This document shows, in pieces, positions 34,931 to 46,365 of a DNA stretch of 64,000 nt. The position numbers and the translations under genes were made by a program. Numbering within the stretch: position 1 is the first letter of the stretch; every line of letters begins with the position of its first letter. Below the pieces are notes generated by a model. It saw nothing but the letters and a program-made list of their open reading frames with translations. It searched no databases and was not told the origin of the DNA. Origin of the DNA: Morella rubra (taxonomy: Eukaryota; Streptophyta; Magnoliopsida; Fagales; Myricaceae); assembly GCA_003952965.2 (NCBI GenBank), contig CM025855.1, positions 10,862,451-10,926,450 on the forward strand, written 5' to 3'.

Positions 34931-35670
34931 AAACTCGAATTTCATCACCAAAAGCCTTTAGTGTTACTCTTTTGACTGACAGAGGTCGTGAGGAAACAAT
35001 TTCGTTACTAAAAGTCAATTTTCTTTTGTAGAGTATGGTGGTTGGTGAAAAAATGAAGAAAGAGATAATTTGAGTAAATTTTGTATGTTTATTGTGAAGG
35101 AAAGGATGATTTGATGGAGGGAGAGAGAGATCATTTGAAAGTTTTTATTATTATTTTAAAAAATGTAAGAATTAAACTAAAAAGAGAAAGAAAATTATTA
35201 TGGGCCCCCTACTTGGTGTACTGAAAATCGAAAAGGTTAAAAATTTTGAGCTAAAAATTTCATGTTTGCATCTAAAAATTCATAAAATTTTAAAAATTTC
35301 TCCAAAATCAAACTTTTCAAACATGCCCAAAATATCTTTTATGACCTGCTCCCTTTCTAAGGCATTTTGGGTCATGGACCTTAATTAAACTTTTTCCCTT
35401 TGACAATAGATGCATGCTCCAGTAGGAGTTCAGTCTTCGTTGGGAATCTAGATCTCTAAAACCTTTTCAATATAGAGACTTGATGTCCTATATATGTCCT
35501 CACCAAACCGATTGTGTCTACCTGTTTCTTTCGTCTTCGAACCAATTTCGTCAAAGATCTTTCGATTGCCGTTCAGCTTGAGGGGACAAGATAATGTTGA
35601 TAGAAAACTAGTTAGATAAAGATAAGGTAGTTATATAATAGAGATAAGGAGCTCATCTTCGTAGGATTCT

Positions 35671-35780
35671 ATATATAATATACGACAGCAGAGTCTCGGG
35701 TTATAGCCACCAATTCTTCTATTGATAGCTCAGCCTTGCAACTGATTCAAATCATTTTACCTCTTGAATTAATATATATA
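35671..35780 (+). promoter_or_regulatory. Candidate TATA boxes of nsLTP gene B
   Basis: Two candidates occur: ATATATAATATAC at about 35671 (about 145 bases before the ATG, conserved in locus C) and AATATATATAC at 35771 (about 45 bases before the ATG). The first would give a 5' UTR of about 110 bases and is the more ordinary choice. The sequence cannot decide. Confidence 0.4.
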
Positions 35781-35820
35781 CTAAGCCACGACCGAAACCT
35801 ATCTCAAGTCCAAAGCAGAG

Positions 35821-37092
35821 ATGGCCTCAAACATTAAAACATACATCGTGGTGGTTTTCCTGATCGTGATTTCTTCCAAGGCCTTCATTTGGGAAGTTGA
35901 CGCAGAAGGAGACTGTGGGAGGAACTCCATTTTTCAAGAGGCGGTTAGTTTCAGACCTTGCTTGGGTTCAGCCCAGAATGCCAGGATCAAGGTTCCAGCG
36001 GCATGTTGTGCCAAAGTTGCTTCCCTGTTAAGAACCGCGCCCAGATGCCTTTGTGCTGTTTTGCTATCACCAATTGCAAAGCAGGTTGGGGTCAAGCCCC
36101 AGATTGGTGTCACTATTCCAAAGAGGTGCAACATCAAGAACCGATATGCTGGAAGAAAGTGTGGAGGTAACTCGATATATATGATGATCTGCACACCTAT
36201 ATCTATATCTACATAATTGTGAAATTGGTTTAATTACACCTCTCAGTATATATATATATATATGCGCTATATAGGACGGGCAATGTACATAAATACAGCA
36301 CCTATAAGTAAGTAAATTAAAATGCACCTTCGCACCATGCTGCTGGACGGACAGAACTGTCCCAAAAGGTCAATATTTTTTTTGGACGGGCATTTTCGTC
36401 TAAAAAAATACAGAAACTCTTTTGGAGGGAAAATGTCCGTTGCATGCACGTTCGTCCTAAATAACCGACATATGTTTTGGGATAGAAATTTCTGTTGCAA
36501 AAAATATATATTTTTTGGGGCGGATTTATTTTCCATCTCCAACTAACTCGCCACTTCTTTTGAGACGGATGGCAAAATCTGTCCCCAAATAATATTTTTT
36601 GGGATGAATTTTTTGGCATGATCCCAAAAACTCAAATTAATTTTTTGGGAAATTTATATTATGCATATTGTTTGGATAAAAATAGTATCCTAGCGAAAAA
36701 GTATGAAGGAGGTTTTATTTGTGAAATCAGTAATTCTTCTCAAAGATGAAGTTGTTAAGAGTAGGTAGATGAAGTGGGGACTCTTCCTAATTAGTAGTCT
36801 ATATATTTTATCTAAAATGTGTATGAAGTATTGAGCTAGGGTTTGAATTCAAGACATCTGCTCCGATATAATATGATATCACTAACTAATTTTCTAAAAG
36901 TCTATTTTGAGAAGATATAGATTTTATTATTTAAATTATACTCTCTCACTTTTCATGTACTTTTATCCATGGAAGAAGAAAAGTGGAGAAAAGCAAATAA
37001 AAAATTAAGGAAAAGAGTAAAAATAGAAAGGCATTGGTTAAAAAATCTCACCATTTCGCTTCGTCTTTGCAGGTTACACTGTTCCTCTATGA
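35821..37092 (+). CDS. Non-specific lipid-transfer protein, DIR1-like (gene B)
   Basis: Exons 35821-36166 and 37073-37092, with GAG|GTAACT and TTTGCAG|GT, encode 121 residues. Residues 1-28 form a good signal peptide (core IVVVFLIVISS). The eight cysteines sit at C32, C47, C62-C63, C76-x-C78, C103 and C114, with exactly the spacing of gene A, and the tail ends GGYTVPL. The mature protein is expected outside the cell, binding lipids, possibly in defence signalling like DIR1; that role is inferred from the family. The start is chosen because it opens the signal peptide and is conserved in loci A and C. The 906-base intron carries a small transposon (about 36330-36650). No break is seen, so the gene appears intact and probably active. 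Confidence 0.87.
36330..36650. mobile_element. Small transposon remnant in the nsLTP B intron
   Basis: The block from CTGGACGGACAGAACTG to ATGATCCCAAAAACTCAAA contains many GGGACGG/CCGTCTC-like inverted phrases and no gene. The matching block in copy C (57767-58092) ends in ...TTATAGTG, a CACTA-type terminus, so both are probably a non-autonomous CACTA derivative older than the duplication. The ends in this copy are eroded. Confidence 0.4.
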
Positions 37093-37720
37093 GAACGACA
37101 GCTCGCAGAATCGACCAAAGACGAGGAACAGAAGTATCGAATGTTTATTTCAACGAGTGCTAATAAATAAGAGGGTGTGTTTGTTTTTTTGGTTTTGGTT
37201 TTTGACCGATCGTACTAAAATAAACTAAGTTGCCTAAACGGGTCGACATGGCTCATCTTCTAGATGATTTACGGGCCCATTTGGGAACTAGTATTTATTG
37301 TAACGTGTTGTACTGGAAGATTTGATGTCGTCTGATATTAATTGTGCCTATATGTACATATATTGACCTCGTTCTTAATGAATTGAAGAGTCTTTATTTT
37401 ACGGGTTCATAAGTCTAATAATTATATCTGAACCCATAATTCTCAGAGCTATGGAGCCTTTTAAGGAATGCATGCATTTTACCTCATCAAACTAACGTAC
37501 AGCCTTTACTTAATTACTGAAAGTCTTCTATCAGAGCTCTATACACAAGTTCAGTACGTACGATCTAATTTTTCATATAAAAGTTACGGTACATGAATTA
37601 AAATATAAATACAAAAGATCAAGAGAATAAATTTAGTCACACGCCCTAGATCATCATGCATGTTGTTGTTCTCAAATTATACATTCCTCAAATGAACAGT
37701 CAGATCAAAATTTTCAAGTA

Positions 37721-38408
37721 GGAATCACACCTAATTAGGAACATCCGCTATATATGGAATAAGAGATGGCGAACATAGGGCAATTATTTTCAGAAAAATA
37801 GTTTCGCAAAAAGTAAGGATGGACAAGTGATGAATCATTTAGTTTATGATGACCACCTTGAACACCTCCTCTCTCTGGACTTTGCACCTGCACACTACAA
37901 TCACTGTTTTTCTTCACCGGGAGGGAACGAGTCCTCCGATAGTTTAGTCAGTCTTTGGCTCTATTTCAGTATTTCTAGTTTACTTTGCCAAAAATTGTGT
38001 ACCTTCCTTTCACTACTTCACCTCCTTTTATACATGTTTCTTCACCTCCCTTCCACGTAGCGGGTGTCTTTCTTAACCATTCATATCATGAATATTGTGG
38101 ACGGTTTCATAGTTTTATGCGTAAGGTAGTTATTGATAGTTTTATTTATGTGGGCAATTTTTCACGTACATGACTAAGTTTGACAGATTCTTTTCATCGA
38201 ATATCAAGACGAAATATTGGGCTTTTGGAGTTGGACCTTTTAAACTGGGTCATCGTGGGCGTTTTACCCAATGGGTTAGATAGAAGTGGAATGCCAGAAG
38301 CTACGAAATTAAATGAAACGTGTGTCTCAAGAAAAAGAAGTGATGTGCAACAACTCCCCTCAGTTCCTGAAACTTAGGCTTCACTTGTGGCAGAAGAATA
38401 CCATGGTA
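37721..38408. other. Intergenic between nsLTP B and the second duplication copy
   Basis: No gene was recognised. A frame at 38180-38377 (plus) runs 65 codons but shows no family motif, and its start has no support. AT-rich otherwise. Confidence 0.4.
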
Positions 38409-38783
38409 ACAAAACATCAAAAATACACAAAATAAGATAAACAATAACAGACAACAAAACATAACAACCTAATTTTCTAGTGGAAAAAAAAAACCTGCCA
38501 GAAACTCAAATACGTAAAAAAAACACAATGAAAACATTAAAATAGTAAACTAGGTAGGGCATGATCACGATCTAATCTGTAGGCACCGACATCTATTTTA
38601 GGCATATACTTAACTTCGCTTAAATGTCGATCCAAGCCTTCTACTCTGTATTTCTCAATGTCTGCTAAAGAATTTGCGTCTCGATATATATGTTTAATGA
38701 TCGAAAGAAGGAAAAAGATAGGGAGAAAAATTACACCAGCACATATCCTTTCAAAATGGCACTTCAAAGATGAAATCACAACT

Positions 38784-39440
38784 CCTTACCAGAAGAAATG
38801 TAGTCGAAAATCATCAGCTGGGTGGTTCACGACAACATAAAGGATTGGCAAAACGTCTGCACGGTGTCCAAGAAGTTCAACAATGCTGCTCATGCCACCA
38901 TGGTCTATCAGAGGTTAGAAATTGAAGATATCGAGCCGCCATTCCTACCAACTGAAGCGTGGAAAGCTCTGAGTGACTAGTGTTACGACTGCCAAAATAC
39001 TAACGAAGTCCACGTGAGGAAAAGCGAGAAAGCTGCATTCGGAAGACACCATCGTAGAAGGAATACACTACCTTTATGAGTCAGACAAAGGGAGAAAATA
39101 CGAAGGCCAAATATTTAACAGCTTTGGTATATCACCACCAAGGAGGAGACTCAAGAAAAATAGCCATCAACATTATGACTGGGTTGAAAAATCAACTGAA
39201 TGAGGAGCAAATGGGAATCCTCCAAGATTTGGTCGGGGACTGGGCAATCAGAGGAATGGGAAAATCCCACCATTACCTCTTCCAACTAACCGAAAGAGAA
39301 GAATGTCCTCAAGATGAAGTCTGTTCAATTCCACCAGAAAAACTATCGAAACGTCATTCGATGAATGGTGGCCGTTCTGCACAATGTATTTCTACAAAAA
39401 AACAAAGATTTTAGCTATTGCGAAATGTATATAGGGTTCG
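38784..39440 (+). pseudogene. F-box protein pseudogene (At2g35280-like), copy 2
   Basis: Same structure as the copy at 2858: LPEEM, the F-box-like IISWVVHDNIKDW region, then the Sel1/TPR-like part (ALVYHHQGGDSRK and NIMTGLKNQLNEEQMG, 39136-39210). The same two stops are present, after LPEEM and after KALSD, which dates the gene's death before the duplication. Differences from copy 1 are few (for example GGDSRK against GGDPRK). Confidence 0.6.
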
Positions 39441-39599
39441 ACACCAACGAGATCTAGTGGACAATCCCTCCCTTGATCGATAAATGATTATTTGGTTTAA
39501 ACAATTTCTCTGTTCAAACAAGAGTCTGATGTCGGTATGGAATTTGATAAACCCATAAAAGAAGTCCACATAATCAACTTCGTTGCATTTCACCTCTCA

Positions 39600-39835
39600 A
39601 CTACGAACCGTTTACACTTTGCATCTCCTAACAGTTAATTTGGACCCAAATTACTATTTCAGTTTAGGGAAATGATGATTTTACCCTAATAATTTTTTTT
39701 ATAATTATATTTTCTATGGGGTAAGTTCATCATTTCGCTAAACTAAAATAGTAATTTAAGTCTAAATTAACGGTTGGGGTATAAATTGTTAGTACCCTAA
39801 TAGTCGAGGGGACAAAAAATGTATTTTTTCTCCGA
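39600..39835. mobile_element. Foldback MITE, copy 2
   Basis: Inverted arms as in the copy at 3675-3900 (TTTACACTTTGCATCTCC on the left, GGTTGGGGTATAAATTG on the right). It was carried here by the segmental duplication, not by a separate insertion, since the flanks on both sides also match. Confidence 0.65.
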
Positions 39836-40210
39836 AAAAAAAAATGCAACAGAACTGCTAAAAAAAACAGAACATAAAATTAAAGCAGAAAATTTTGAAA
39901 TGAAATGAGAACTAAATTGCAACAGAATGTCGATACAAAATGCAAAACAACAAATTTGAAGTGCATAAAATTTATAATTGAAATGAGAACTAAATTTCAG
40001 CAAAGCCTTGACGTACGTAGTTACAACGTCGAAATATATAAAATCAAAAGAGAATGTAAGATCTAAAAGGAAAAAGAACGGCAGGAAGCAAAACCCAAAA
40101 GAAATCGCCCAGCAAGCTAGAGAAAATAGTTGAATCTCCCAAATGAATCGCAATCTGGCCTTTTTGTTGCCCTAGACTCCTTTTTCAAAACTGATTTTCA
40201 TCATGCTTCT

Positions 40211-43200
40211 CACTACTAGAAAATTGATTTTTAGTGACGAAATTTTTGGTGACGAAATGAATTTCGTCACTAAAAGCCAATTTTTAGTGACGAAATGCTA
40301 TTTTCATCACTAAAAAAGGATTTTTCATGACAAAACTAATTTTTGTCACCAATTTCATCAATAAAGGTTTTATTTGTGACGAAATAAAATTGTCGTCACT
40401 AAAAGTTAATTTTTTGGTGACGAAAAGTTTCATCACACTCCGATCGATCGGTTATATACCGATCAATCGTTCCTTTTGTGATGAAATGCTCCGTCACTAA
40501 ATGCAAAGAGTTTAGGCGACGAATTTACGTCGTCACTCCAACCGATCAATCGTTGTTTATATACCGATTGATCAGTTATTAATAACCACGTGGCTTTGAA
40601 AATCGATCGATCGTTTCTTTGAACCGATCAATCGGTATAGTAACCGTCTGCAAATGCAAAACGTCGATCGATCGGAACGCGAAACCGTCAATTGCATGAA
40701 GAGACGATCGATCGTTTAAATGCAATGATCGATCACTGATAGGACAAATGAATTATTGCAACATTTTTCAAATGACTGATCGATCGCTAAGATATGATGA
40801 TCGATCAATAAGCGTAACCGTCACTTTTTCGAATCGGCGTTCAATGACCAGGTTGGCGATCGATCGTAGTTTTCAACGAATAGAAAGACGCCACGTGTTA
40901 CAATATAACGATCGATTGTCACGTAACTACCAATCGATCAGCGCGAAGGATTATATGAAACCGCCAAAGTCATTTTTACCGGTTATCTCTCCACAAAATC
41001 TCTTGAATCCTCTCAAATTTCAAGGAGCCATTTCGTGCTGCATTGTCCCCCAAAGTGCGTGGAATCATCCTTCATTGTCTTCTACATCAAAGGTACGTAC
41101 TTATATTATTTTTTAAGCATATTAAGCGGTTGTTAAATGAGTTTTTAGTTTACGTTTTCTAATTTGCTATATCATCCATTTAGGTCCGTAAAATGTATTT
41201 ATTTTATTGTTGATGTATGTTTTAAGAGTTTAGGATTGTTTTGGGATCAATTTTGGGTGATTTTGGGCCTATTTTGGAGTTTTGTAACGTCTGTGTGTTT
41301 TCGTTCCCGTACCGATCGATCGCCTTAATAGGTGATCGATCGCTTTGTAGGTGTTATGTCCAATGATCGATCGGTTAAATTAACCGATCGATCGCTGATT
41401 TGGTAAGGACCGATCGATGGTTTATTGAGCGATCGATCGGTCCCTCTAAACTGTGCGTTTCAATTTGGACCGATCGATCATTTATATTGACGATCGATCG
41501 GTATATTATGTCGTCCTTTCTAAAGTGGTGATCGATCAATCGCTTACACCTAAGCGATCGATCGGTAAGCTCAATGTGAAGCACAGCGTTTTGATTAACT
41601 AGTGATCGATCGCTTTGTGGCGATCGATCGCTTAGTGATACTGTGCGTTTGGTTGCATGGACGATCGATCGTCTGTGCACTGAAACGCATCGTTTTACCA
41701 ATAGTGTTCGATCGGTCAAATTGATTGATCGATCGCCATGTCACAATCGATCACTTAATTACTACGATCGATCGCTTAATTACTACGATTGATCGTTGTT
41801 TTCATAAACACACCGTTTTCATTTACTGATCGATCAGTTACATAAATGATCGATCAGTATATTTAGTGATCGATCGCTTTGGATGGTGATGGATCGCTTT
41901 TTTATTGCAACTTCATTAATAATTACGTGATTGTGATTACTTTTTTTCTAAGCAAAACGTTATTATGATTACTTATTAACACATATTTATATACAAATTT
42001 TGCAGCATACATAAAATGTCAGGAGTTAAGCACACGCGCACAACGAGGACCGGGACGGGATCGTCGTCCCAAGAGCAGGAAGTCATTGATCCAATGATGA
42101 CCTTAGAGAGGCGAATGGAGTACCTGAGGGGGGCCAGTGGCCAAAGAGCGTCCTGTGACGCTTTCTGATTTTGACCAGCTATTGTACGAGAGCACTCCCT
42201 CTACCAGCTCTTCGAGTACCAGGGATTTCTTCATCAGCTATCGTGGACTGAGGGGTTTTGTGTGGACACACTTGTGCAAGATTTCTTCTGTGCACTCGTC
42301 TCGGTAGATAGAGCACCTGACATGCTGCTAGAGGTGCAAGGCGTGCAGTTCTTATTCTCGTAGACGTCATTGCCGATTTCTTACACTGCCCCCAGCTAGA
42401 GACCCCCTGCTTCCCAGCGGTACCCCTAACGAATGAGCAGAGGACATCAAAGCAAGACCTGTGGACGCTGATAACTGGGAAGACCTCTGCAGTGGTGGGC
42501 AGCATAATCAAGCAGAGTGAGTTCAATACGTTTTGGTGGATTTTGCACCTTATCTGGACGCCGAACGTCGATGGCAGAACTCATTCCACTGAGTGCCCAT
42601 TCAGTAGAGCTCAGTGTATGCTCTTGTTGGGCTAGCAGACGCGGATAGATTTTCCGCTCTACATGTTCGAGCTGATCATGGATGACGCTTAGGGAATTAA
42701 GGATAACAGCCTCCCATACGGCGTGTTTCTGACACAGTTCCTCATTCAGCGGGGTGTCATGATTGGTGAGGGGGAGACTCGTAAGAACGTGAAGAGCGCG
42801 CTGAACAAGTTCACCTTGTCCAGGCGCAAGGGGAGGCTGGACGAGCATCACCCAACACCAGACCGACCAGATCAGAGGCACCTATTGAGATGGGAGCGCC
42901 CACAGTGCTTCCTCCTGGGTGGCCCAACTATTTATGGATCTTGACAGCCGTGTGGGCGCGACTGTGAAGACCGCTCTACAGCCTCTTGGGGAGCAGGTGG
43001 ATAAATTGAGTAAGGACATGCAAGAGCTCCGGGATGATCAAGAGAAGCTCCGGACCGCTTTTGAAGGGGAGTGCACAGTTGCGTACTTGCGCAACAAGGC
43101 GGTCGTGGCTCATATGACGGAGGTCAACGAACAGCTAGAAGAAATCAAGAAGACTCTGGATGATTTCAAGACAAAGGCAGATCCACAGAAGATTCCCGGA

Positions 43201-44509
43201 GATATTCCTGATGACATGGAGACTTTCTGTGATGCTGTTCAGCCTTGATGTTTTTATGATATTTTTACTATCTATTTAGGACATACAGTTGATTTATGTT
43301 TTTATTTATTTGTTTCAAACATATGTGTTTATTTAGATTTGGATTTTTACTTACGTATTTGGGATATTTATGTTTATTTGTGGATATGTAGTGACTTTGA
43401 TTACAGCTTATGTGTTTTTAATTTGTATTTTTTTCCACACTTAGATACGTTAATTGACCAAAATAACATTTTGATGGCAAAATTAACAAAAATTGCAAAG
43501 TTAAACAAGTAAATAAAATACGATCTGAATAAAATTTAAGTACATACAAGTAATATAAGATTTTAAATAAAACTCAATTTTTTAAAGTTTAAGATCACCG
43601 ATCGATCGGTGTTTTAGGTGATCAATCGTTTAAGTGCGGTGTCATTTAGATATTTCTAACCGAGCGATTGTTAAAATAGATGATTGATCGTTATAATTGA
43701 ATGATCAATCGTTAAAATGTAGCGATCAATCATCAAGGACGCCATCGTTTTGGCTTTTGTGTACCAACCGATCGGTCATGGCACATTGATCGATCGTAAG
43801 TGTGCGTCGTCGTTTTCATTAGACGCAGCAATCGATCATAAACATAAAGCGGTCAATCGATCCGAACGCTGCCGTTTTAAACTCAAAAAGCGATCGATCG
43901 GTTAGATTTGCTGATCGGTCGGTATCTAAACTTAGTGATTAAACATTTGTGATGGAATAATGTGTGTTTAAATAATTAAAAAGACAAAATATATATTAAC
44001 AAAGTATGTTAGGATATATTTAGATTACATAAAAACATATCAAATATACTTTATTAATATTTAGGAAAGCATGTTAAAGTTGTACATGTTAAATCAAATA
44101 AATATTTGTAAGAGTTAGTATGAGCAATGTACCAAGATGTCATAAACTAGTGATATAAACTTATTTAATACATGATTATAATTATTAGTATAAAGTAGGT
44201 ATTAAAATGACATGTTAAGTAAAATAATTTTAATAATTAAGTATTACAATCGATCGGTATGTAACCGATCGATCGGTTAATAATTTTAATAATTCGTGTC
44301 AACACTGGCTCACTTCTTAATAATTCGTATGTAACCGCAACACATGATTTTAATAATTCGTATTACAATCGATCGTCATGATTCGTGTGTAATTTTAATA
44401 ATTAATATTTTGTAATAATTTTAAAAATTTCATCACTAATACTTTTAGTGACGAAATGTTGACTTTTAGTGACAAAACTTTGTCACTAAAAGTCAATTTT
44501 TTTGTAGTG
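40211..44509 (+). mobile_element. CACTA-2: complete-ended, non-autonomous CACTA transposon (4299 bases)
   Basis: The left terminus CACTACTAGAAAATTG (40211) and the right terminus CAATTTTTTTGTAGTG (to 44509) are good inverted repeats. TCT flanks both ends (40208-40210 and 44510-44512), the 3-base duplication expected for CACTA elements. GTGACGAAA motifs line both ends, and CGATCGATCG arrays fill 40441-40930, 41315-41880 and 43600-43930. The only gene is the Transposase_32-like one (42016-43248), with no TnpD. It therefore depends on another element for movement. Near 44262-44400 short phrases (TAATAATTCG, TATGTAACCG) are repeated in scrambled order, where CACTA-1 has extra sequence. Confidence 0.93.
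42016..43248 (+). pseudogene. Transposase_32-like transposon protein gene, broken, copy 2
   Basis: The ATG at 42016 follows the 3' splice site TTTTGCAG (to 42005). The intron begins at 41093 (AAAG|GTACGT) and contains a CGATCGATCG array. The reading starts MSGVKHTRTTRTGTGSSSQ and lacks the stop that copy 1 has after MMTLER, but the frame changes after MEYLRG. The C-terminal third is open (42919-43248). It reads VAQLFMDLDSRVGATVKTAL then a coiled coil (DKLSKDMQELRDDQEKL), and ends DDMETFCDAVQP. The tail is better kept than in copy 1. No function is known for this plant domain. It may be an element-encoded DNA-binding partner in place of TnpA, but that is speculation. Confidence 0.6.
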
Positions 44510-44512
44510 TCT

Positions 44513-45751
44513 CCTTTCTCACTCTCTCTTCAGTCAGTCTCCCTCTCCCTTTAGTCCTCCTCCACGCTTGCACAAAGAGCTGTTGCTTTTTTTTGGTTTC
44601 CCTGTTTACCCTCTAATCTCTAGCTCTTTTAATTTAACATGTGTGCTCAAATTTTAGGACAAAAATGCCCTCCTACAATATTAGGAGAATGTTAACAAAT
44701 GGGCCACAAAGGCCTTGGCAGTTTAAGTTTCTAAAACTCTAGCACAATGGATATATTTAGTGTCTCATTTAAGATAACTAATGGGTTATTCTACTCTTTT
44801 TAAGCCTAAAATGCAACTTACATTAATCACAAGCCCTTTCAAAATCTTCTTGTAAACTTAAGCATTTACATAAAATAATTTGTCACACCTATGCATTTTA
44901 GCACCTTATTTAACCCATTTTTATCACTCAATCACATCCCCAACTAGCTTTTTGTTAGTCTCTAGAAAATCAAGCGATGGAAAAAGATGTCAACTAAATA
45001 TCTCTTGAGTTTATGAGTGCAAAGTCACGTGTGCATTAAATTTAGACATATCAAATTGACCAGCACACAAATCATCTACGAATTCAACTCAAGGAATTAT
45101 GCCAGTCGACTAGTTATCAGGTGCGCCATATGTGTGTTCAAATTACAAAAGAAGAGTCTATGTTTTTCTTCAAAACAAGTAATTACAAGCACGACTAAAC
45201 AGGAAAGACCAACAGGCTTACGCTCAAAACAAGTAATTACAAGCACGACTAAACAGGAAAGACCAACAGGCTTACTCTAATTCAAAACTACTGCAAAGTT
45301 ATCTTTCATGCTACCACACTTTAAGAGGTAACTCTTTGCATTTTTCACTTTCAATTTTTTTCTTTAAGAGATATCCCGGTTACAGGTAGCCTTTTCTAGT
45401 GCATACACTGGCCTCTTTTCGTGTCAACTTATTTTTTTATTTCTTTCTATTTTTTTTATACTTGAGACATAGTTCATTAGAGTTACTGCTACTCGATTGC
45501 TATTAGATGCTAGATGAAATCATAAAGTTAACTAAAGTAATTTGATTTTGTTTTAGTCCAACAATCACTAGACTTGAAACATGCTTCCAACAATTGAGTA
45601 ACTGAACTAATAAAATCGAAACTATCATGCTAAGATTAGATTCTGTTCCATATGGCATTCAAGTTACTCATACATTTAACAACCTAAATTTAAGCACACC
45701 ACCTTGAAAATTGAAACCCAAAGTTGTCATAGGCATCCCTCCTAACCTCCT
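44513..45751. other. Intergenic right of CACTA-2
   Basis: No gene was recognised. A CT-rich stretch lies at about 44510-44570. The rest is AT-rich with a two-unit tandem repeat at 45171-45276. This flank was not found near CACTA-1, whose right side is hidden by retroelements. Confidence 0.5.
45171..45276. repeat. Tandem repeat, two perfect units of about 54 bases
   Basis: CAAAACAAGTAATTACAAGC begins a unit at 45171 and again at 45225. The units are identical through AGACCAACAGGCTTAC. Identity suggests a recent duplication or an assembly effect. Confidence 0.85.
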
Positions 45752-46011
45752 TGATACAAATCACGATCCTGAAGAGAAGATTACACCTGCTGATGTTGTG
45801 GATTGTAGGTTATAGTTGCAGACTGTTTGAAAAATGCCCAGTTGTTGTGGGTTGTTGCGAGTCACGTTCCTTTATTTTAGCTAGAAGTAGCCATTATTTG
45901 ATTTTATTGTTATTTGATTCGCTTTTTTAGTATTAGTTGTTACGTAGTTCGGCTGTATTAAAGCCAGTTGGATGAATAAGAAGTTAAAAAAAGTTTTGCC
46001 ATCATCAAGTT
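45752..46011 (+). repeat. Inverted partial LTR of the 46-53 kb Ty3 family
   Basis: The block beginning TGATACAAATCACGATCCTG is the reverse complement of most of the neighbouring LTR, down to GTTTTGCCATCATCAAGTT. It lacks the roughly 100 bases at the other LTR end. It abuts the 3' LTR at 46015 head to head, giving a large imperfect palindrome. It is a fossil of a separate or rearranged copy of the same family. Confidence 0.8.
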
Positions 46012-46014
46012 AGA

Positions 46015-46365
46015 TGATAACACTATTTTCACTCGGCCTCTCACCAAGTCAATAACGAAACTCTCTCTTAGTAACTTTAGAATCTCTCTAAAGGAATAAG
46101 ACAAAACTTGATGATGGCAAAACTTTTTTTAACTTCTTATTCATCCAACTAGCTTTACTACAGCCAAACTACGTAACAACTGACACTAAAAAGAAGGAAC
46201 CAAAAAACAATAAAATCAAATAACGGCTACTTCTAGCTAAAATAAAGGAACGTGACTCGCAACAACCAGCGACAACTGAACATCTTTCAAACAGTCTGCA
46301 ACTGTAACATACAATCTGCAGCATCAGCAGCTGTAATATTTTCTTCAAGATCGTGATTTGCATCA
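46015..46365 (-). repeat. 3' LTR of the Ty3 element
   Basis: Begins TGATAACACTATTTTCACTC and ends GTGATTTGCATCA (plus-strand reading). It matches 52999-53362 with scattered differences and a 13-base length change. No coding. Confidence 0.85.

Larger units (their letters stand above)
28858..35033 (+). mobile_element. CACTA-3: CACTA transposon with TnpD and TnpA remnants
   Basis: The left terminus CACTGCTAGAAATTTG starts at 28858 and the right terminus GTCAATTTTCTTTTGTAGAG ends at 35033. Both are slightly decayed CACTA ends, and TAT flanks each side (28855-28857 and 35034-35036), a perfect 3-base target-site duplication. Short GTGACGAAA motifs and CGATCGATCG-like subterminal repeats lie inside each end (28900-29345 and 34365-34930). 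The interior holds the C-terminal part of TnpD (29389-32104), then TnpA (32287-34113). It starts mid-way through TnpD, so the front half of that gene was deleted. It cannot move by itself. Confidence 0.9.
28712..35328. mobile_element. MITE with GGGCATGTTTG ends, split by CACTA-3
   Basis: The left end GGGCATGTTTGCATTTAGAA (from 28712) is the inverted counterpart of the right end TTCAAACATGCCC (to 35328), and both continue inward with AAAATTT-rich inverted similarity. Removing CACTA-3 (28858-35033) and one TAT leaves about 440 bases of non-coding, AT-rich element. Its own target-site duplication is not clear. The nesting shows the MITE was here first. Confidence 0.65.
35571..37720 (+). repeat. 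nsLTP locus duplication, copy B
   Basis: From the phrase GTTCAGCTTGAGGGGACAAG at about 35571 to TGTTGTTGTTCTCAAATTAT at about 37680 this locus matches 57071-61565. The match covers promoter, both exons, intron and more than 500 bases of 3' flank. Gene A (24511-25650) is a third, more diverged relative. Copy B lacks three insertions seen in copy C and so shows the pre-insertion state. Confidence 0.85.
38409..44262 (+). repeat. Segmental duplication, copy 2
   Basis: The stretch matches 2484-8450. The left boundary is sharp: before AACAAAACATCAAAAATACA the two copies are unrelated. The F-box pseudogene, the MITE (39600-39835) and the AT-rich spacer (39836-40210) are all present in the same order. 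Similarity ends inside the CACTA element at about 44262, where copy 2 goes on to a right terminus and copy 1 continues into transposase coding. Confidence 0.9.

Noticed and set aside
38180-38377. 65-codon plus-strand frame
   Set aside because: No motif, no support for its start, no similarity seen elsewhere in the window.
38537-38779. Minus-strand frame of 80 codons containing EKYRVEGLDRHLSEVKYMPK, also partly in the copy at 2619-2760
   Set aside because: It reads like coding sequence, but no family was recognised, it is not open in copy 1, and it lies just before the F-box pseudogene on the other strand. Not enough to call a gene.
41375-41719. 114-codon minus-strand frame rich in DRS repeats
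   Set aside because: Every repeat of the peptide is a translation of the CGATCGATCG array inside the CACTA-2 intron.
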